From assembly GCA_900319835.1 (NCBI GenBank), contig ONPY01000009.1, positions 24,780 through 88,779 of the forward strand: DNA of 64,000 bases, read 5' to 3'. The position numbers and the translations under genes are program-made. Below are positions 60,382-64,000 of the stretch, one piece after another. How positions within the stretch are numbered: position 1 is the stretch's first letter; each line of letters begins with the position of its first letter. The notes beneath the pieces are model-generated. The model had not been told where the DNA came from, did no database searches, and was given only the letters and a program-made list of their open reading frames with translations. This stretch comes from an uncultured Eubacteriales bacterium (GTDB taxonomy: Bacteria; Bacillota_A; Clostridia; Oscillospirales; Oscillospiraceae).

Positions 60382-60403
60382 GACTCCCGCGCTGCGGGAG
60401 TCT
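60381..60403 (+). other. Perfect hairpin inside the glycan operon
   Basis: AGACTCCCGC and GCGGGAGTCT form a 10-bp stem with loop GCT and no T-run. It is probably an mRNA processing or stabilising hairpin rather than a full terminator. Confidence 0.6.
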
Positions 60404-60421
60404 GGAAAGAAGGCTTGCGAT

Positions 60422-61522
60422 ATGTCTGAGCTTATCAATGTGACCCGCTCCTCCCTGCCCGCCTTTGAGGAGTACTGCGCGGAGATCCGCAGCATGTGGG
60501 ACAGCCACTGGCTGACCAACATGGGCGAAAAGCACCAGGCGCTGGAGAGTGCGCTGCGGGACTACCTGGGCGCGGAGAACGTGACCCTGCTCACCAACGG
60601 CCACCTCGCGCTGGAGAACATCCTGGAGGCCCTGGACCTGCACGGAGAGATCATCACCTCCCCCTTCACCTTTGCCTCCACCACCCACGCCATCGTCCGC
60701 TGCGGCTGCACCCCGGTCTTCTGCGACATCGACCCCGAGACCTACACCATGGACCCGGAGAAGATCGAGGCGCTGATCACCGACAAAACCGTCGCCATCC
60801 TCCCCATCCACGTCTACGGCAACCTTTGCGACGTGGAGGCCATCGAGGGCATCGCGAAGGCCCACGGGCTGAAGGTGGTCTATGACGCGGCCCACGCCTT
60901 CGGCGTGAAAAAGGACGGCGTCAGCTCCGCCTGTTTCGGGGACGCGTCCATGTTCTCCTTCCACGCCACCAAGGTCTTCCACACCATCGAGGGCGGCGCC
61001 CTGTGTTTTTCCGATCCCGCGCTGAAGCAGAAGATCAACGACCTGAAAAACTTCGGCATCCACGGTCCGGAGGAGGTGCCCTTTGTGGGCGGCAACGCCA
61101 AGATGAACGAGTTCTGCGCGGCCATGGGCCTGTGCAACCTGCGGCATCTGGACGCCTGGATCGAACAGCGCCGCGGTGTGGTGGAGCACTACCGCGCCCG
61201 GCTGGCCGGGATCCCGGGGCTGAAGCTCGGCGCCGAGCAGGCGGGCGTGCAGTCCAATTACGCCTACTTCCCCGTGGTCTTTGACGGCTACAAGGTTGAC
61301 CGGGACCAGGTCTTCGACCGCCTGGCCGAGCACGACATCATCGCCCGCAAGTACTTCTATCCCATCACCAACTCCTTTGACTGCTACCGCGGCCGTCCTG
61401 GCTTTGACCCGGCGCTGACGCCCATCGCGCAGTACATGGGCGACCGGGTGCTGACCCTGCCGCTGTACGCGGACCTCAAGCACGACGACGTGGACCGCAT
61501 CTGCGACATCATCCTGAAGTAA
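60422..61522 (+). CDS. DegT/DnrJ/EryC1-family sugar aminotransferase
   Basis: A 366-residue PLP enzyme: LTNGHLALENILEAL, SPFTFASTTHAIVRCG, VYDAAHAFGV (PLP Asp) and FSFHATKVFHTIEGGALC with the Schiff-base Lys. It is closest in character to VioA-like enzymes that make 4-amino-4,6-dideoxyhexoses as nucleotide sugars. ATG at 60422 has AGAAGG 8 nt upstream. The amine it creates is a plausible acceptor for the two ATP-grasp ligases encoded just before it. Confidence 0.9.
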   Translation: MSELINVTRSSLPAFEEYCAEIRSMWDSHWLTNMGEKHQALESALRDYLGAENVTLLTNGHLALENILEALDLHGEIITSPFTFASTTHAIVRCGCTPVFCDIDPETYTMDPEKIEALITDKTVAILPIHVYGNLCDVEAIEGIAKAHGLKVVYDAAHAFGVKKDGVSSACFGDASMFSFHATKVFHTIEGGALCFSDPALKQKINDLKNFGIHGPEEVPFVGGNAKMNEFCAAMGLCNLRHLDAWIEQRRGVVEHYRARLAGIPGLKLGAEQAGVQSNYAYFPVVFDGYKVDRDQVFDRLAEHDIIARKYFYPITNSFDCYRGRPGFDPALTPIAQYMGDRVLTLPLYADLKHDDVDRICDIILK

Positions 61523-61541
61523 ATCCCCTCAACAAAAAGAT

Positions 61542-61583
61542 GTCATCCTTCGCTTTGCCCTGACGGGCTCGCTCAAGATGACA
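61542..61583. repeat. Dispersed palindromic repeat, family A, short copy
   Basis: GTCATCCTTCGCTTTGCCCT and CTCGCTCAAGATGACA: the outer arms of family A with the middle missing, 42 bp. Confidence 0.65.
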
Positions 61584-61602
61584 TGGTTTATGCCGCTTGT
61601 TC

Positions 61603-61638
61603 AACCGCCGTTTTCCATTCGGAAAACGGCGGTTTTTT
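61603..61638. terminator. Bidirectional terminator between glycan cluster and addA
   Basis: AACCGCCGTTTTCC and GGAAAACGGCGGTT form a perfect 14-bp stem with loop ATTC, then TTTT. It ends the rightward operon and lies just beyond the addA stop. Confidence 0.85.
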
Positions 61639-61641
61639 GCT

Positions 61642-64000
61642 TTACGGTTCCATCTCCAGCTCGACGCTGCGCCCGACGGAGAGGAAGAAGAGCACGCACG
61701 TCTTGACTCTCTGGCCCAGGATGCGGCTCATCGCCGCGGCGTAGGCCGTCAGCTGTCCCCGATAGAGCGCGGCGCGCGCCGCGAGCTCCTCGTCGGTCTT
61801 CACCCGGTCGGTCTTGTAGTCGATGATGACAAGGCCGTCGACCTCCCGCAGGCAACAGTCCACCACGCCCTGGAGCAGCAGCTCCTCCCCTTCCGCACCC
61901 GGATAGACGGCGTCCGCCGGCAGCAGCAGGGAGAAGCGAAACTCCCGCAGGGGGTCCTGCGCCGCCAGCATCCGCCTGCCGAGGGGCGAGGAAAAGAGCC
62001 GCTCGATGGCGGAGACGTTCACCGCGTCCGCCTCCTGGCGCGAGAGGAAGCGGGCGGCGCAGAGCCGCTCGATCTCCGCACGGATGCCCTGCCGGCTGCG
62101 GCCTTTGGCAAAGTCCATGTACTGGAGCACCAGGTGCGTGGCGACACCCCGCTCGGTGGCGGTGAGGGGGCGCTGGGCGGTCCCCAGCTCCGGCATGCGA
62201 AAGGCGTATTGCGTCCGGGGTGCGACGGTCACAGCGTCCGGGTCGCGCTCCTCGCGCCCTTTCAGTTCCGTGGCCGTGACCTTGGAGGGCAGGGCCACCG
62301 CCTCCGCGTGGGGGTAGCGGAAGGTGAGTCTCCGGCGCAGCTCACAAAGGGCGTCCTCGTCCACGGGGCAGGCCGGGGTCTCGGGGCTCGCCTGCGTCTC
62401 CTCCCCCGCGTCGCCGCAGACCGTGAGCGTCACATGCTCACCGGCGTCTGCCAGGCAGGCGGCGATCATCCAGCCGGCCATGCTGCCGGCGCGCGTCAGC
62501 GTCTCCGGCGGGATGGGCGGGACGGCGGCGGGGCGCCACTTTTCCAGCTCCTTGTCCGGGTCCTTGAAGGCGGCGGTAACAAACAGGCGCTCTTTGGCGC
62601 GGGTCAGCGCCACATAGAGCAGGCGCATCTCCTCGGAGAGGCCCTCCCGCTCCTGGCGCATGGCAATGGCCGCGCGGGCCAGGGACGGATAGCGCACCCG
62701 ACGCTCCAGATCCACCACCCGGGGGCCGAGCCCCAGTTCCGGGTGTACCAGCACGGGCTCGGCCCGCTCGCTGCGGTTGAAGCGGCGCGCGGTGTCGCAG
62801 AGAAAGACCACGGGAAACTCCAGGCCCTTGGACTTGTGGACGGACAGGATCTGCACCGCGGAGGCGCTCCCCCCGGCGGCGGGCTCCTGCCCCTTCTCCG
62901 CCAGCGCCTGCACCCACAGCACAAAGCGGTGCAGGCCCCGGTAGCCGGTGCTCTCAAAGCTCTCGGACAGGGTGACGAAGGCCATCAGGTTTTCCCGGCG
63001 CTGCCGCCCGTCGCTCATGGCGCTGCAGAGAGCCAGCAGGTCAAAGCGCTCAATGATCTCCCAGACGGTCTGGGCGGCGCTGAGATCGGCACAGGCCGCG
63101 CGCAGTTGGGAGAGCTTTTCCAGAAAGCTGCGGCATTTTTCATCCTCCGCCGCGGCCTTTTCCAGCGCGGAGTAGAGATCCGCCTCCCGGTCGGCCGCGC
63201 GGATGCGGGCCAACTCGTCCGGCGTAAAGCCAAAGGCGGCCGAGCGCAGCACCGCGATGAGCGGAATATCCTTGTGAGGGTTATCCAGCAGGGTGAGGAT
63301 GGAGAGCAGCGTGGAGATCTCCACGCTTGTAAAGAAGCCGCTGCCCTGGGCCTTGCCCACGGGCACGCCCTCCCGGATCAACGCTTTGCGGTAGACGCCG
63401 CCCACGGTGTTGGCCGAACGCAGCAGGATCGCCACATCCCCGTACTCCATGGGCCGCACGCCGCCGGGGGCGGCGACGGTCGCCCCGCTCTCCACCAGGG
63501 CTTTGATCTTCCGGGCCACGAAGCTTGCCTCCACGGCGGTCTTGTCGGGGCTGTCCTCGGCGTCCGCTGCGGGCAGGCGCACCAGCAGCAGCTCCGGCTT
63601 TGGAACCGCGCCGGTATACCAGTCGGCGCCCTTGATGAGAGCCGCCTGCTCGTCATAGTCCACGTCGCCCAGCTGACGCGACATGCACAGGGAGAATACG
63701 GCGTTGGCCCCGTCCAGGATCTCCCCGCGGGAGCGGAAGTTCTCCCGCAGCAAGATCCGCTGCGCCACGGCGGGGTCGGCGACGGCGTAGTCCCGGAACT
63801 TCTCGTTGAAAATCTCGGGGTCCGCCAGCCGAAAGCGGTAGATGGACTGCTTCACATCGCCCACCAGGAAGAGCTTTCGCCCGCCGTCGGAGAGGGCGCG
63901 GAAGATGGCGTCCTGCACGCGGCTGACGTCCTGGTACTCGTCCGCCATGATCTCGGTGTAGCGCTCCGAGAGGCTGCGGGCGAGGGGCGTTGGGTTGTCG
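61642..64000 (-). CDS. addA: Helicase-nuclease AddA, C-terminal part (cut by window end)
   Basis: About 786 residues are visible, starting inside the UvrD-like helicase core: YTEIMADEYQDVSRVQDAIF (motif II), LFLVGDVKQSIYRF (motif III), LRENFRS (motif IV), QILSVHKSKGLEFPVVFL (motif V) and EEMRLLYVALTRAKERLFV (motif VI). The C-terminal RecB-type nuclease domain has GVVDCC...LVIIDYKTD, the catalytic D-DYK motif. AddA works with AddB in resecting double-strand breaks. The N-terminus, with Walker A, and addB lie outside the window. Confidence 0.95.
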   Translation of the reverse strand, partial: DNPTPLARSLSERYTEIMADEYQDVSRVQDAIFRALSDGGRKLFLVGDVKQSIYRFRLADPEIFNEKFRDYAVADPAVAQRILLRENFRSRGEILDGANAVFSLCMSRQLGDVDYDEQAALIKGADWYTGAVPKPELLLVRLPAADAEDSPDKTAVEASFVARKIKALVESGATVAAPGGVRPMEYGDVAILLRSANTVGGVYRKALIREGVPVGKAQGSGFFTSVEISTLLSILTLLDNPHKDIPLIAVLRSAAFGFTPDELARIRAADREADLYSALEKAAAEDEKCRSFLEKLSQLRAACADLSAAQTVWEIIERFDLLALCSAMSDGRQRRENLMAFVTLSESFESTGYRGLHRFVLWVQALAEKGQEPAAGGSASAVQILSVHKSKGLEFPVVFLCDTARRFNRSERAEPVLVHPELGLGPRVVDLERRVRYPSLARAAIAMRQEREGLSEEMRLLYVALTRAKERLFVTAAFKDPDKELEKWRPAAVPPIPPETLTRAGSMAGWMIAACLADAGEHVTLTVCGDAGEETQASPETPACPVDEDALCELRRRLTFRYPHAEAVALPSKVTATELKGREERDPDAVTVAPRTQYAFRMPELGTAQRPLTATERGVATHLVLQYMDFAKGRSRQGIRAEIERLCAARFLSRQEADAVNVSAIERLFSSPLGRRMLAAQDPLREFRFSLLLPADAVYPGAEGEELLLQGVVDCCLREVDGLVIIDYKTDRVKTDEELAARAALYRGQLTAYAAAMSRILGQRVKTCVLFFLSVGRSVELEMEP

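Overview
The window looks like a chromosomal segment of a spore-forming, high-GC clostridium, most likely Oscillospiraceae. The evidence is sigG, an S-box in front of metK, RicT, AddA, BMP-type nucleoside uptake, DUF285-type surface protein genes and strong Shine-Dalgarno sequences. Species cannot be set from sequence alone. Most of the window is GC-rich, so long antisense open frames are common and are mostly spurious.

Layout. 1-8.5 kb: 5' end of rny, an inositol-monophosphatase-type gene, a small membrane protein, folT, sigG, and a TAXI-type TRAP transporter with a divergent LysR regulator. 8.6-16.2 kb: two CobW/G3E GTPases (one with a long His/Cys/acidic array), a nitroreductase, an 814-residue adenosine-deaminase-like protein with a C-terminal Rossmann (SLOG-like) domain, a membrane protein and a Sel1 lipoprotein. 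16.66-33.52 kb: an AT-richer island (about 16.9 kb) that I read as a Tn554-like element inserted just behind tRNA-Leu(UAA). It carries three tyrosine recombinases, a small excisionase-like HTH protein, a TnpC-like coiled-coil protein and cargo: an MmeI/YeeA-type restriction-modification enzyme, an RHH protein, a 1076-residue putative nuclease, an HTH/unknown pair, a BspA-type surface protein and a zinc-motif protein. 33.5-46.7 kb: tRNA-Leu, rpsF-ssb-rpsR, a CsoR-type sensor, a zinc-ribbon membrane protein, holB-ricT, a GntR/ABC operon, an S-box with metK, ddl-alr, a UlaG-like hydrolase and tdk-udk. 47-54 kb: deoD, a BMP lipoprotein, a fucose-isomerase-like protein and an ABC importer. 54.3-61.5 kb: a cell-surface glycan cluster (two GT2s, a flippase, two ATP-grasp enzymes, a DegT aminotransferase). 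61.6-64 kb: addA, cut by the window end.

The main observations are these. (i) The island separates tRNA-Leu from what appears to be its own terminator, with a CTGTTT duplication at both ends. (ii) Several intergenic spaces hold dispersed palindromic repeats, including wheel-like multi-hairpin elements. One such repeat supplies the end of tdk. (iii) metK has no stop codon near its expected end, and only the 3' arm of a terminator remains there. (iv) sigG has a sigma-F-like promoter and a hairpin covering its ribosome binding site. (v) The ADA-Rossmann fusion and the 1076-residue nuclease candidate are the best leads for undescribed activity.

All calls come from reading the sequence by eye. 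No database search, folding program or alignment was run.
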